DNA from: Vibrio sp. YMD68
GTDB lineage: Bacteria; Pseudomonadota; Gammaproteobacteria; Enterobacterales; Vibrionaceae
Assembly (NCBI RefSeq): GCF_029958905.1
Contig: NZ_CP124614.1
Coordinates: 682,001 to 746,000 of the forward strand
Direction: 5' to 3'
DNA length: 64,000 nucleotides
This document shows positions 47,891 through 55,521 of this stretch, one piece after another. Both the position numbers and the translations under genes were made by a program. Position 1 is the stretch's first letter; each line of letters begins with the position of its first letter. A model generated the notes under the pieces. That model searched no databases, was not told the DNA's origin, and worked only from the letters and a program-made list of their open reading frames with translations.

Positions 47891-48378
47891 AATCCACTCC
47901 CCAATTAACGCCATCATCAACGATTCATTACTGTGCCTCTGGAGCGATATAAATACAAAGTCTGGTCCGATTAATGCGATGAAAAGGAGAATACATAACT
48001 AGCGTATTACTTGATTGCATGGATTTTTTGGCTAACGACGCAATGCTAACGGATTCAATGCCGGTGACAATATACTTGTGGCCATTTGTTGCAGATCTCA
48101 GCGTAAAATATCCGGAATCAATGGTTCTTCTTGTTTCACCACATTGGCCGGGCTGGCGGGAGTTGAATGGTTGTATCAAATACCAACACAAGGCTTTAGA
48201 GTTAATATTTTAATTTAGTGTTACTTCAGATGTTACATCAAAATCCTGCTTAAAAAGGAACTGAACTCCCGTCTTTATATGTAATTTAGCTATAAATTCC
48301 CACTCGGATATAGCTATATATTCTATAGTTCAGCGAAGTCTCCCTATAGCTCATTGCATCAAAGATACTTTCTGAATA
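47891..48378. other. non-coding junction at the outer edge of the ssrA islands
   Basis: The stretch includes the outermost ssrA 3' fragment at 48145. A minus-strand frame (47928-48191) begins inside that fragment and looks accidental. From about 48210 to 48378 nothing is recognised beyond the hipA stop region. Confidence 0.5.
48145..48167 (-). repeat. partial ssrA 3' end copy (outer att)
   Basis: TGGCCGGGCTGGCGGGAGTTGAA matches the ssrA 3' end at 53046-53068 at all but three positions; GCTGGCGGGAGTTGAA is identical. The match stops inside the T arm, so it is a fragment left by site-specific integration. Confidence 0.85.
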
Positions 48379-49680
48379 TTAAATCTTCGAAAGTAACTTT
48401 GTCGCATTTTCAAAAATTGAATCTGAAATCTTCTCAGGGAAATCTTCAGGTAGCTTTGCTTTTACTTGTAAGATTGCTTCGGGGAACTCATCTTTTAGCT
48501 CATTCAATATCTCTTGCATCTTATCTTGGCTGAAATTTACAGCTTTAGCAGTATCTAGAAAGTGGCGAGGTAAGATTTTGTTAATTTCATACTTTTTCCC
48601 TCTAGTCGCTTTGAGTCCCATTGCTAGCTTGAGTTTTCTAATATTCAGACCTCGACCACCCAGAAGCGGATATGCTGATAAAATATCGTAGAATGGAGTT
48701 AAACGATAACTCCCTCCCTTCTCAATATAAATAGAATAGTTTTTAGCATGCCCATCGGTTGCCCCTATAATCCACTGAAAAACTTGAAACTTCATGAAGT
48801 TATACTGATCTTCCAGAGCATTACTTGAACCCATGAGTAGCTTCATTATTTCCGAAATACCAGGGCCACCTTGAGATTCGTACTTGATTGATGATGGCAT
48901 ACCAAATACTTGGCACATGTCTTCTTGAGGTAGACGGAGTAAGTTAGCTTTATCTTTAGTCCAGCGTCTATCGAATCGCTCTACAGCTAAAGCTTTCTGG
49001 TTATCATTTTTGATCATGTGGACATTGGGAACTGCAAACCCTAGTGCTTTAGCTAACTCGATGCAAAGGTACTCATTTTCAACACTGTCTTGAAGATCTA
49101 ATGTTGTGTTTGCTTGTTGTATTTCACCAATTGGTAGTTTGATGCTATGAGTTGTTGGAGTATTACCTTTAGGGATACACCACTGTTCATCAACGGATAG
49201 GAGTGCTGTTTTTTCTTGAGCACCAGCCACTGATATTCTGAAATCTTCTTCTTCTTCAACCATTCCGAGTGGGATATCGGATTTGTAAGCTGAGAGCACG
49301 GCATCCAACTTTATATCATCTAAGACTTGGTAATTGAGTGGTTCATTTTTGTAAGGTTGCTCAGGAGAAATTAATGCAATAGCTCCGACACAATCTTTAC
49401 CAACTTCTTTGAGAAGATCGAATGGCTGCTTAGATGAAGCTTTACAACGAGCTACGATCCTATCTCTTACCTTTGGGCTATCAGGTAAAAGGTTGTCGAA
49501 GTAGTTGATGACTGAGTCTGAAGCTATAGGTGGCAGTTGTAATTTTAGAGACAATGATAGTGGTCGGGACTTGTCACTGGTTACCCAGGTCTTATCATAC
49601 TGAAAAGTATGAGCACCATTCTTCTGTTTGTTGAGAGTCCCTACGAGTTCTCCGTTCATGTATGCGTTTAGTTTTTGCAT
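48379..49680 (-). CDS. hipA: HipA toxin, Ser/Thr kinase (E. coli type)
   Basis: A 433-residue kinase very like E. coli HipA, which phosphorylates glutamyl-tRNA synthetase and causes growth arrest and persistence. Key residues fall at E. coli numbers: Ser150 (autophosphorylation, ISVAGAQEKTA), catalytic Asp309 with DGHAKNYS, and Asp332 in FYDIL. The N-terminal part contains YFDNLLPDSPKVRDRI. The gene starts at ATG 49680, overlapping the hipB stop by one base (TAATG). It looks intact and active. Confidence 0.95.
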   Translation of the reverse strand: MQKLNAYMNGELVGTLNKQKNGAHTFQYDKTWVTSDKSRPLSLSLKLQLPPIASDSVINYFDNLLPDSPKVRDRIVARCKASSKQPFDLLKEVGKDCVGAIALISPEQPYKNEPLNYQVLDDIKLDAVLSAYKSDIPLGMVEEEEDFRISVAGAQEKTALLSVDEQWCIPKGNTPTTHSIKLPIGEIQQANTTLDLQDSVENEYLCIELAKALGFAVPNVHMIKNDNQKALAVERFDRRWTKDKANLLRLPQEDMCQVFGMPSSIKYESQGGPGISEIMKLLMGSSNALEDQYNFMKFQVFQWIIGATDGHAKNYSIYIEKGGSYRLTPFYDILSAYPLLGGRGLNIRKLKLAMGLKATRGKKYEINKILPRHFLDTAKAVNFSQDKMQEILNELKDEFPEAILQVKAKLPEDFPEKISDSIFENATKLLSKI

Positions 49681-49928
49681 TACCAGTTCTCATCATCTTG
49701 GCTATCTTGTGAACTTACTTGTGCTTTTTCCTGGATGCTCAGTGTCAGTTCCATTGCCTGGATAAGTTTGAAGAAAGTCGAAAGTGTTGTCTTATCAGGA
49801 CTATTTTCGAAGTTTGAGATAGTTGCTTGCTTTATGCCTACCCTTTTGGACAACTCTGATTGAGTCCAGCCGTTCTTTTGCCTTATTAGGAGCATCATGT
49901 CAGCGAGTTGCTTTGGACTATATATCAT
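49680..49928 (-). CDS. hipB: HipB antitoxin, XRE-family repressor
   Basis: An 82-residue helix-turn-helix protein (GWTQSELSKRVGIKQATISNFEN, about 20-42). The C-terminus ends in Trp after an acidic tail, like the E. coli antitoxin whose terminal Trp docks into HipA. It neutralises HipA and represses hipBA through the operators directly upstream. First gene of the pair, one-base overlap with hipA. Confidence 0.94.
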   Translation of the reverse strand: MIYSPKQLADMMLLIRQKNGWTQSELSKRVGIKQATISNFENSPDKTTLSTFFKLIQAMELTLSIQEKAQVSSQDSQDDENW

Positions 49929-49975
49929 TTATTCCAACCCTCTATAGATTTAAGTTGCGACTTTACATCTCTCAT

Positions 49976-50077
49976 TATCCTCTAGTGAGGATATGGCAAA
50001 GTATATCCCTTGGTGGGGATATTTTCCACCATATCCCCACAAGGGTATTTTACAATTGATATCCCTTTGTGGGGGTA
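49976..50077. promoter_or_regulatory. four hipB operators, 28-bp spacing
   Basis: Copies of TATCC-N8-GGATA lie at 49976-49993 and 50004-50021 (both perfect), 50032-50049 (degenerate right half, GTATT) and 50060-50077 (GGGTA right half). Starts are exactly 28 bp apart. The consensus is the published E. coli HipB operator, so cooperative autorepression is expected. Confidence 0.92.
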
Positions 50078-50178
50078 TTGGATGGTATGGTGAGACATAG
50101 GGAGCATCGGGTTCTATTCATTTTTTTAGTTTGTTCATAAAAAATGAACAGGGGAATAAATGAACACTTGAGGTGTTT

Positions 50179-50676
50179 TTATCTCGGAGAGACCTCGCTA
50201 GCATTGTAGTGGAACTCACGGTGCTTTCGGACGTTTGTAGGGTAGTGTCTTAAAGCCTGTTTAACAGACTCAGCTTCAGCTCTTCGTATGTTCTTCAGAT
50301 TCGATTTATTTATGAGACTTAAAATCGTGGTGCATTGAGCCTTTAGGCTATCTGCGGTTTTTGGGGAGACTTGGTCTAGCTTATATAGTTAAAACTTTTC
50401 GAGTATTGAAAATGGGCATGTATCGGGTTTTGTCGCTTTCTTTTCTATGGCTGGTGGCTTTGACACTGACCAAAGTTCATTCCGTGAGAGCTGGCCCATC
50501 ACTTTCTTTCTAATGGATAGCTCTAACTCAAGGGCTAAAAGCTTAGCTTCGTGCTTACAAGATGTCTTAAGCGATCTCTTTATTTCAGATCTGTTTTCAA
50601 ATAGAGAACGTTGTTGGCGAGGAAGCTGATATCGGAAATCCCCGTTACCTGATTTTGATAAAGTCAAATATCGCAT
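50179..50676 (-). pseudogene. broken tyrosine integrase (DUF6538-type N-terminus)
   Basis: The frame starts MRYLTLSKSGNGDFRYQLPR, the typical N-terminus of integrases found in ssrA-directed vibrio islands. A TAA stop occurs at 50389-50391, yet the same frame continues on the other side with integrase-like sequence (LYKLDQVSPKTADSLKAQ, then SVKQALRHYPTNVRKHREFH) until a second stop at 50179. The catalytic domain is missing. The gene lies next to the inner ssrA copy, where the integrase is expected. Confidence 0.8.
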
Positions 50677-50714
50677 GTTTAGTACCAATTTTTAGTACAA
50701 AACTGCAAAAACTC

Positions 50715-50793
50715 ATAGCTTAGAAGTAAAAAGGGATATGAATCAAAGGTTTACCACTATTCCCAAACGTTTGGCCGGGCTGGCATAAGTTGA
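50715..50793 (-). repeat. degenerate copy of the ssrA 3' end and its terminator (middle att)
   Basis: CCAAACGTTTGG followed by CCGGGCTGGC and AAGTTGA repeats the arrangement at 53037-53068, with substitutions. The preceding AAAAAGGGATATG to ATTCCC segment corresponds to the decayed ssrA terminator. It shares GGCCGGGCTGGC with the outer copy, so the two are closer to each other than to intact ssrA. It marks the border of two tandem insertions. Confidence 0.78.
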
Positions 50794-50943
50794 TCTGGCT
50801 TTTTAACTGTATGTTTTAATTTAAATTGATTTGATTTCCATTGATGTACCTTCCGGTGTACCCATTAGTTACGGTTACCCCCATTTTCCACCTAAATAGG
50901 GTGCATTTCCTCAGAATCTAATTCTCTCATTGATCTCAATGGA

Positions 50944-51049
50944 ACAACCCCTGAGTTGTTCAGAATGCCAATTACAACTTTAAAGTTGTTTAAAGGTGTA
51001 TTTACAACTAATATGTTGTTTATAGTGACTGGTACAACGATAGAGTTGT
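50944..51049 (+). promoter_or_regulatory. four ACAAC-N6-GTTGT operators, 30-bp spacing
   Basis: Perfect inverted repeats ACAAC-N6-GTTGT occur at 50944-50959, 50974-50989, 51004-51019 and 51034-51049. Starts are exactly 30 bp apart; the spacers differ. The last ends 12 bases before the hipB-like start, overlapping the ribosome-binding region. They are probably the operators of the downstream HipB-like repressor, with a different sequence and period from module 1. Confidence 0.9.
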
Positions 51050-51061
51050 TTGAGGTGTGCA

Positions 51062-51391
51062 GTGAAGAATATTGATGAAATTGCAGCGCTGCTCATTGAG
51101 CAGCGTAAAAATCAGGGTATCGAGCAAAAAGATATGTACATGCGAATCGGCATGAAGCAACAACAGTATCAACGCATTGAAGCGGGTAGTGACGTAAAGC
51201 TATCGACCTTGCTCAGAGTACTGGAAGGGCTGGATTTAGAGCTTTCTATTGTTCCTAAGGGAGGTAAAGCGGCCCCTTCCCTCGGCGAGAGGATATCAGA
51301 TAGCCAAAGTGAATTTGGCAAAGATAAAGGTGATCTAGAAGATGACTCTGATGATCTTGGTTTTTGGTTCAACTCAGAGGATAACTCATGA
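51062..51391 (+). CDS. HipB-like antitoxin (module 2)
   Basis: A 109-residue XRE-type protein from GTG 51062 (GAGGTG upstream). The helix-turn-helix covers about 4-60 (LLIEQRKNQGIEQKDMYMRIG, MKQQQYQRIEAG). A long, very acidic C-terminal tail (about 72-109, GDLEDDSDDLGFWF) is unlike the short tail of E. coli HipB and may be the toxin-binding part. Its stop overlaps the hipA-like start (ATGA), showing coupling. Confidence 0.85.
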   Translation: MKNIDEIAALLIEQRKNQGIEQKDMYMRIGMKQQQYQRIEAGSDVKLSTLLRVLEGLDLELSIVPKGGKAAPSLGERISDSQSEFGKDKGDLEDDSDDLGFWFNSEDNS

Positions 51392-52647
51392 GTAAGCAGA
51401 TCGAGAAAGTAGAAGGCTTAAATATCCAACTACACGGTATCGATGTTGCTGTCATTGCACATTATGCTGGTGGGAAAAACATACTGACCTTCAACCCCGA
51501 ATTTGTTGCGGTGCCAGTTGATAAAAGGCCTGTTTTTACCTTGAGGCAACTGCGCGATCCAGGCTATTTAAGTAAACCTCAGATTCGGACCGATAAGATC
51601 CCGCCTGTATTATCCAATTTGTTACCAGAGGGAGCATTGAGAGAGTTGACAGCCAAAGCGCTCCAATGCCACGTAAACAACGAATTTTCACTCCTTGCCT
51701 ATTTAGGCTCTAACTTGCCAGGAGCACTAATCGCTAAGCCGATAAAAGCGGGTGATGTATCCAATTGGGCGCTGGAGCAGCGATTATCGACAGAACCTCA
51801 ACAAATTAATGTTAGACATGCCAATACCAAATTTTCATTGGCAGGCGTACAGATGAAGTTTTCCTCGTCACATCTAGATGGCCGATACCATATCGACCAG
51901 GAGATTTCGAAGGATATGTGGATTATTAAAACCCCATCCACCGTACACAAAGGTGTACCCGTCAATGAATATACCTGCATGAAACTGGCTGAGGCGGCGG
52001 GGGCAGAGATACCTGAAATACGGCTAATTGAACTGGAAGAGCTTGAGGGGTTACCCAGTATTAAATTACCGGATGAGCAATATGCCTATGGCATCAAGCG
52101 ATTCGACCGTAGTGCCGAGGGGCGTATCCATACTGAAGATTTTGCTCAAGTATTCGGCCTTTACCCTTCGGACAAATATCAACGGATTAATTATGAACAA
52201 CTAGGTAACGTGCTCTATCAATCTAGCTCTGAACGATTGAAAGACATTCAGCAGATGGCAAGACGGTTACTGATTAACATCTTGCTAGGAAACGGCGATG
52301 CACACCTCAAAAACTGGACGTTGATTTATAGTGATGCTTACTCCCCACGCTTATCACCCCTTTATGACGTGGTATTCACCTCTCCGTATATAGAAAATGA
52401 CAGCCTTGCGCTGAACATGGTAGGAATCAAGCAATGGTTTGAAATCACCATGAAACACTTTGAAGTGTGGGCTGAGAAATCCGGAGCACCGTGGGTTGCG
52501 ATTAAGCCACACCTGATTGATGTGATGAACCAGGCTCGAAAAAACTGGCCTGATTTGTTGCAAGAGCTTCCCATGGAGGAAGGGCAAAAAGACGCACTAA
52601 AGAAACACTGGGGCAAGTTGAGTGATGACTTCAGAATTCCCCTGTAG
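51388..52647 (+). CDS. HipA-family kinase toxin (module 2, divergent)
   Basis: A 419-residue HipA-family kinase only distantly related to the module 1 toxin. Recognisable are the Ser150 segment FSLAGVQMKFS, the activation region KRFDRS, the catalytic loop GNGDAHLKNW (Asp304, Asn309) and the metal-binding PLYDVV (Asp327). The N-terminal domain (LPEGALRELTAKAL) fits the HipA N-terminal subdomain. The frame is intact. The target may differ from GltX, as is known for other HipA branches; that is inference. Confidence 0.87.
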   Translation: MSKQIEKVEGLNIQLHGIDVAVIAHYAGGKNILTFNPEFVAVPVDKRPVFTLRQLRDPGYLSKPQIRTDKIPPVLSNLLPEGALRELTAKALQCHVNNEFSLLAYLGSNLPGALIAKPIKAGDVSNWALEQRLSTEPQQINVRHANTKFSLAGVQMKFSSSHLDGRYHIDQEISKDMWIIKTPSTVHKGVPVNEYTCMKLAEAAGAEIPEIRLIELEELEGLPSIKLPDEQYAYGIKRFDRSAEGRIHTEDFAQVFGLYPSDKYQRINYEQLGNVLYQSSSERLKDIQQMARRLLINILLGNGDAHLKNWTLIYSDAYSPRLSPLYDVVFTSPYIENDSLALNMVGIKQWFEITMKHFEVWAEKSGAPWVAIKPHLIDVMNQARKNWPDLLQELPMEEGQKDALKKHWGKLSDDFRIPL

Positions 52648-52665
52648 ACGAAAAAAGAGAACTAG

Positions 52666-52911
52666 ATGAGCAAGTTACTTAAGCTAAAAAGATTTTTTAC
52701 ACTGTAGGAGGCTGGGATATATCTCAGTAGTGCCTTTGAAGAAGATGTATCAGTGTCGGACATTTACTCTTTTGCACTAAACCGACATTTAATCCTGTCT
52801 GTCAAGTTTAACAGCGGATTAGAGGCATCTCCTGGGTATACATGTGCTGAGTCAGAGCTACTGATGCTCAAAAAGTGGCCTGTGGATGGCGGGGATTTGG
52901 AATCTAAATGA
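52666..52911 (+). pseudogene. broken small accessory gene with in-frame TAG
   Basis: The frame starts MSKLLKLKRFFTL, then meets TAG at 52705-52707 and continues as EAGIYLSSAFEEDVSVSDIY, FALNRHLILSVKF and so on to TGA at 52909. The style (short leader, LxxAxxYLS, then FALxxHLxLSV) is that of a small protein often seen in bacterial accessory elements. One nonsense codon breaks it. Suppression or an accidental open frame cannot be ruled out. Confidence 0.55.
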
Positions 52912-52929
52912 GCAAATTCCGTTTTTACT

Positions 52930-52949
52930 TAGGTTTGCAAATAGCGCAT
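52930..52949 (-). pseudogene. remnant of an integrase start (module 2 island)
   Basis: On the minus strand ATG at 52949 reads MRYLQT and stops. MRYL and the upstream words (GTAC-containing pair TAGTACC / AGTACAAAAC) match the start region of the outer island's integrase at 50660-50700. The rest of the gene has been lost. Confidence 0.6.
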
Positions 52950-53001
52950 GTTTTAGTACCTACGTTCAGTACAAAACGGTTAAAATAATATGTATCAATA
53001 C

Positions 53002-53036
53002 AAAAAGGGCGATAACTCAATGAGTTACCGCCCTTT
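53002..53036 (-). terminator. ssrA terminator
   Basis: AAAGGGCGATAACTCA and TGAGTTACCGCCCTTT form a 16-base stem with one mismatch, followed on the minus strand by a T-rich tract. It ends 10 bases after the tmRNA 3' end. Confidence 0.88.
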
Positions 53037-53045
53037 CCAAACGTT

Positions 53046-53412
53046 TGGTGGAGCTGGCGGGAGTTGAACCCGCGTCCAAAAATCATTCATCATTGGTACT
53101 ACATGCTTAGTCGATCTTTAAATTCACCAAGTACCTGCGAACCGACACGCTAGTAAATGACTATCCTGAATTAAATTTCGAACTTCATCTCTCAGGCGGG
53201 AGAATCCGATCTAGCTAGTTTGGGTTTGACTCTCTGTTATTCCCCGTCTTACAAGCGGAAGCTAGGGCAGAAAGGCTCTCAACAGGTTATTAAGCTGCTA
53301 GTGCGTAGTTTTCGTCGTTTGCGACTATTTTTTTGCGGCTTTTAACGTGGCCAACCGCCCCACGGCATGCACCTCAGACTTCAAAATTCTTGTCGAATCC
53401 TAAATCAGCCCC
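53046..53412 (-). ncRNA. ssrA: tmRNA
   Basis: A 367-nt transfer-messenger RNA that rescues stalled ribosomes and tags the nascent peptide. The 5' end GGGGCTGATTTAGGATTCGA and the tRNA-like 3' end (GTTCAACTCCCGCCAGCTCC then ACCA) are both present. The tag frame at 53290-53322 encodes ANDENYALAA and a TAA stop. smpB lies 66 bases upstream on the same strand. The 3' end is the target of the islands at 48.1-53 kb. Confidence 0.98.
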
Positions 53413-53478
53413 AAGTGTTATTCGCATAGTACCAGAAAAGCATTGGCTGTCTAGCACTGTGCGTTTAAGTGCTCAAGA

Positions 53479-53961
53479 TTAACGCAAATTACTCTTCATA
53501 ATCCGTGCTTTATCGCGAGCCCAGTCTTTTTCTTTCATATCAGTACGTTTATCGTGCAGTTTCTTACCTTTCGCAACACCAATCTTTAGCTTCACCCAAG
53601 AGCGAGACCAATAGAGTGCAGTAGCGACCAGTGTCATGCCTTCACGGTTGATACGACCAATAAGGTTATCGAGTTCTTTACGAGAGAGAAGTAGCTTACG
53701 TATACGAGTTGGGTTAGCAACAACGTGAGTAGAAGCTTGAGTTAATGGTGTGATTGTCATACCACTTACAAACGCTTCACCATCACGAATATAGACATAG
53801 CTTTCTGCAATGTTGGTTTTACCTTCACGCAGAGATTTTACTTCCCAGCCTTGTAGCTCCAAGCCGGCTTCAATTTCATCATCAATGAAATATTCGTGGC
53901 GAGCTTTTTTGTTGAGAGCGATGGTATTGCTACCCGCTTTATTCTTTGATTTCTTTGCCAT
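53479..53961 (-). CDS. smpB: SsrA-binding protein SmpB
   Basis: A 160-residue RNA-binding protein needed for tmRNA function. Typical segments are [33 protein letters not shown], and a C-terminal basic tail ([17 protein letters not shown]) that enters the ribosomal mRNA channel. It sits immediately upstream of ssrA, the standard arrangement. Confidence 0.97.
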   Translation of the reverse strand: MAKKSKNKAGSNTIALNKKARHEYFIDDEIEAGLELQGWEVKSLREGKTNIAESYVYIRDGEAFVSGMTITPLTQASTHVVANPTRIRKLLLSRKELDNLIGRINREGMTLVATALYWSRSWVKLKIGVAKGKKLHDKRTDMKEKDWARDKARIMKSNLR

Positions 53962-54076
53962 AGTGCCTGCATTATACGGCTTGGATTTCGGTTAGGAAAT
54001 CCTTTATTTGCTCTAAGAGAGAATAAACGTAGAATTACAGTAATGAATGATTATGTAAAGCAGTACCGGAGTTAAC

Positions 54077-54520
54077 ATGAAACAAGTGAGTCGTTCAGCA
54101 TTGGTCTCTTTCAGTGCTGAGCAGATGTACGCATTGGTTAATGATGTTGCCAGCTATCCTGAGTTTTTGCCGGGGTGTTCAGGTGCGAAGGTGATTGAAT
54201 CTTCTCAAGTGAGCATGGTGGCGTCTGTTGATGTGTCTAAAGCCGGAATCAGTAAAACGTTCACCACATTAAATCAGTTAACGGATGGTCAAGCTATCAT
54301 GATGAGCTTGGTTGATGGCCCTTTTCGTTCGCTAACGGGTGGGTGGCATTTTACCCCTCTGGATGATAGCGCCTGTAAGGTCGAGCTTAAATTAGAATTT
54401 GAATTCTCGAGCAAGATGGTTGAGTTGGCTTTTGGTAAAATTTTTAGCGAGTTAACCAACAACATGGTGAGTTCGTTTACCAAGCGTGCAAAACAGGTGT
54501 ATGGGTGTTATGAGTATTGA
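54077..54520 (+). CDS. ratA: RatA, START/COQ10-like protein
   Basis: A 147-residue protein of the polyketide-cyclase/START fold ([29 protein letters not shown]). In E. coli RatA was described as a 50S-binding inhibitor of 70S association, and relatives bind ubiquinone. Divergent from smpB and overlapping ratB, as in E. coli. Confidence 0.9.
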   Translation: MKQVSRSALVSFSAEQMYALVNDVASYPEFLPGCSGAKVIESSQVSMVASVDVSKAGISKTFTTLNQLTDGQAIMMSLVDGPFRSLTGGWHFTPLDDSACKVELKLEFEFSSKMVELAFGKIFSELTNNMVSSFTKRAKQVYGCYEY

Positions 54521-54818
54521 ATCTGAGATGATCCACGTTGAAGTTGTTTATGCTCTGCCTCAGGAGCAGAGAGTTTTTACGCTTGTGGTAAATAAGTCAT
54601 TAAGTGTGGAAGAGATCATTGTTCAATCTGGTGTATTGTCACTTTACCCAGAGATTGATTTGAAAAAGAATAAGGTGGGCGTGTTTAGCCGTAATGTGAA
54701 GCTTGATGCGACCGTGCAGGATAAAGACCGTATCGAAATCTATCGCCCCTTACTTGCTGATCCAAAAGAGATTCGCCGTAAAAGAGCGGAACAAGCCAAG
54801 CTAGAAAAGAGTAAATAA
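54510..54818 (+). CDS. ratB: RatB, RnfH-family ubiquitin-like protein
   Basis: A 102-residue beta-grasp protein ([39 protein letters not shown]) with a charged tail. The function of the RnfH/RatB family is unproven. The chosen ATG 54510 overlaps the end of ratA, so translation is coupled; ATG 54501 in the same frame is possible. Confidence 0.88.
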   Translation: MSIESEMIHVEVVYALPQEQRVFTLVVNKSLSVEEIIVQSGVLSLYPEIDLKKNKVGVFSRNVKLDATVQDKDRIEIYRPLLADPKEIRRKRAEQAKLEKSK

Positions 54819-54907
54819 AGCTGAAAATTACCGATGTGTGAGTGACGGTTGCCATATTCTCTCAGTGAGGAATTAAGGCTTTATCTCGTGGGGTCTTAGT
54901 TTGATGA

Positions 54908-54941
54908 AAAAAATGGCCCGTATTCGTACGAGCCATTTTTA
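54908..54941. terminator. bidirectional terminator between ratB and bamE
   Basis: AAAATGGCCCGTA and TACGAGCCATTTT pair (one mismatch) around TTCG, with A and T runs on the two sides. It separates the convergent ratAB and bamE genes. Confidence 0.85.
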
Positions 54942-54978
54942 TATTGTTTAAATATAAATCATCAGTAGACATTACAAT

Positions 54979-55338
54979 CTAGTTGATACTTTCGAAAAAC
55001 TGCTCACTCGCTGGGTAATCGCCAACAATATCAACAAGTGTTCCTGATGGATCAAAATTGACCACGAGGTTTTGTTGAACAGGATCTTTGTGGCCCTCAG
55101 TCAAATGGTAGATGTAGTACCAAGTGTCTGGGTAACCATTTTCAATCAGCATCGGTGAGCCCATCACATAGCGTACTTGCTCTTTTGTCATACCAAACTT
55201 GAGTTGGTCTACGGACTCTTGTTCTACGTAATTGCCTTGGTTAATGTCAATTCGATAAACAAGTTTTTCTAGTACTGAACAACCCGTTAGCATTGTCATA
55301 GCTAGGGGGACGATGACTAACCATTTTTTAAACTGCAT
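54979..55338 (-). CDS. bamE: outer-membrane assembly lipoprotein BamE
   Basis: A 119-residue lipoprotein (signal peptide with lipobox LTGC, Cys20) of the BAM complex. The SmpA/OmlA core shows [20 protein letters not shown] and WYYIYHL. It lies downstream of recN as in related genomes. Confidence 0.94.
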   Translation of the reverse strand: MQFKKWLVIVPLAMTMLTGCSVLEKLVYRIDINQGNYVEQESVDQLKFGMTKEQVRYVMGSPMLIENGYPDTWYYIYHLTEGHKDPVQQNLVVNFDPSGTLVDIVGDYPASEQFFESIN

Positions 55339-55521
55339 ATTTTCTTTCTTTGCAAATGAACATTAAACTGCGGTGATAATAAACAACCTCGGCACAGAAG
55401 TAAAAAACTCCTTTTCCTTCGAAGTGTTTCAGACCGCGAATTTAGAGATAGGTTGCAAAGAATGCTCAAATGAGATTGAAAAAGGAACTTTTTTAGCTTG
55501 GTAATTAAGCTTTTTCAATCA

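Larger units (their letters stand above)
48145..50793. mobile_element. outer degraded island at ssrA (hipBA module 1)
   Basis: The segment runs between two partial copies of the ssrA 3' end (48145-48167 and 50772-50793). It carries an E. coli-type hipBA module and a ruined integrase whose start lies about 100 bp from the inner copy. This is the expected form of an integrative element at tmRNA: int next to one att, and a displaced target end at the other. No other functional mobility gene remains. Confidence 0.75.
50772..53045. mobile_element. inner degraded island at ssrA (hipBA module 2)
   Basis: The segment between the middle ssrA copy and the intact ssrA holds a divergent hipBA pair, a small broken gene, and an integrase start codon context (52930-52990) matching that of the outer island. 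It appears to be a second insertion at the same target, reduced almost to its toxin-antitoxin module. Confidence 0.72.

Noticed and set aside
47928..48191. Minus-strand 87-codon frame
   Set aside because: Starts inside the ssrA fragment and has no ribosome-binding site or known domain.
48019..48213. Plus-strand 64-codon frame
   Set aside because: Reads through the ssrA 3' fragment (HWPGWRELN); accidental.
53290..53322. Short reading frame encoding ANDENYALAA
   Set aside because: Not an independent gene; it is the tag frame inside tmRNA.
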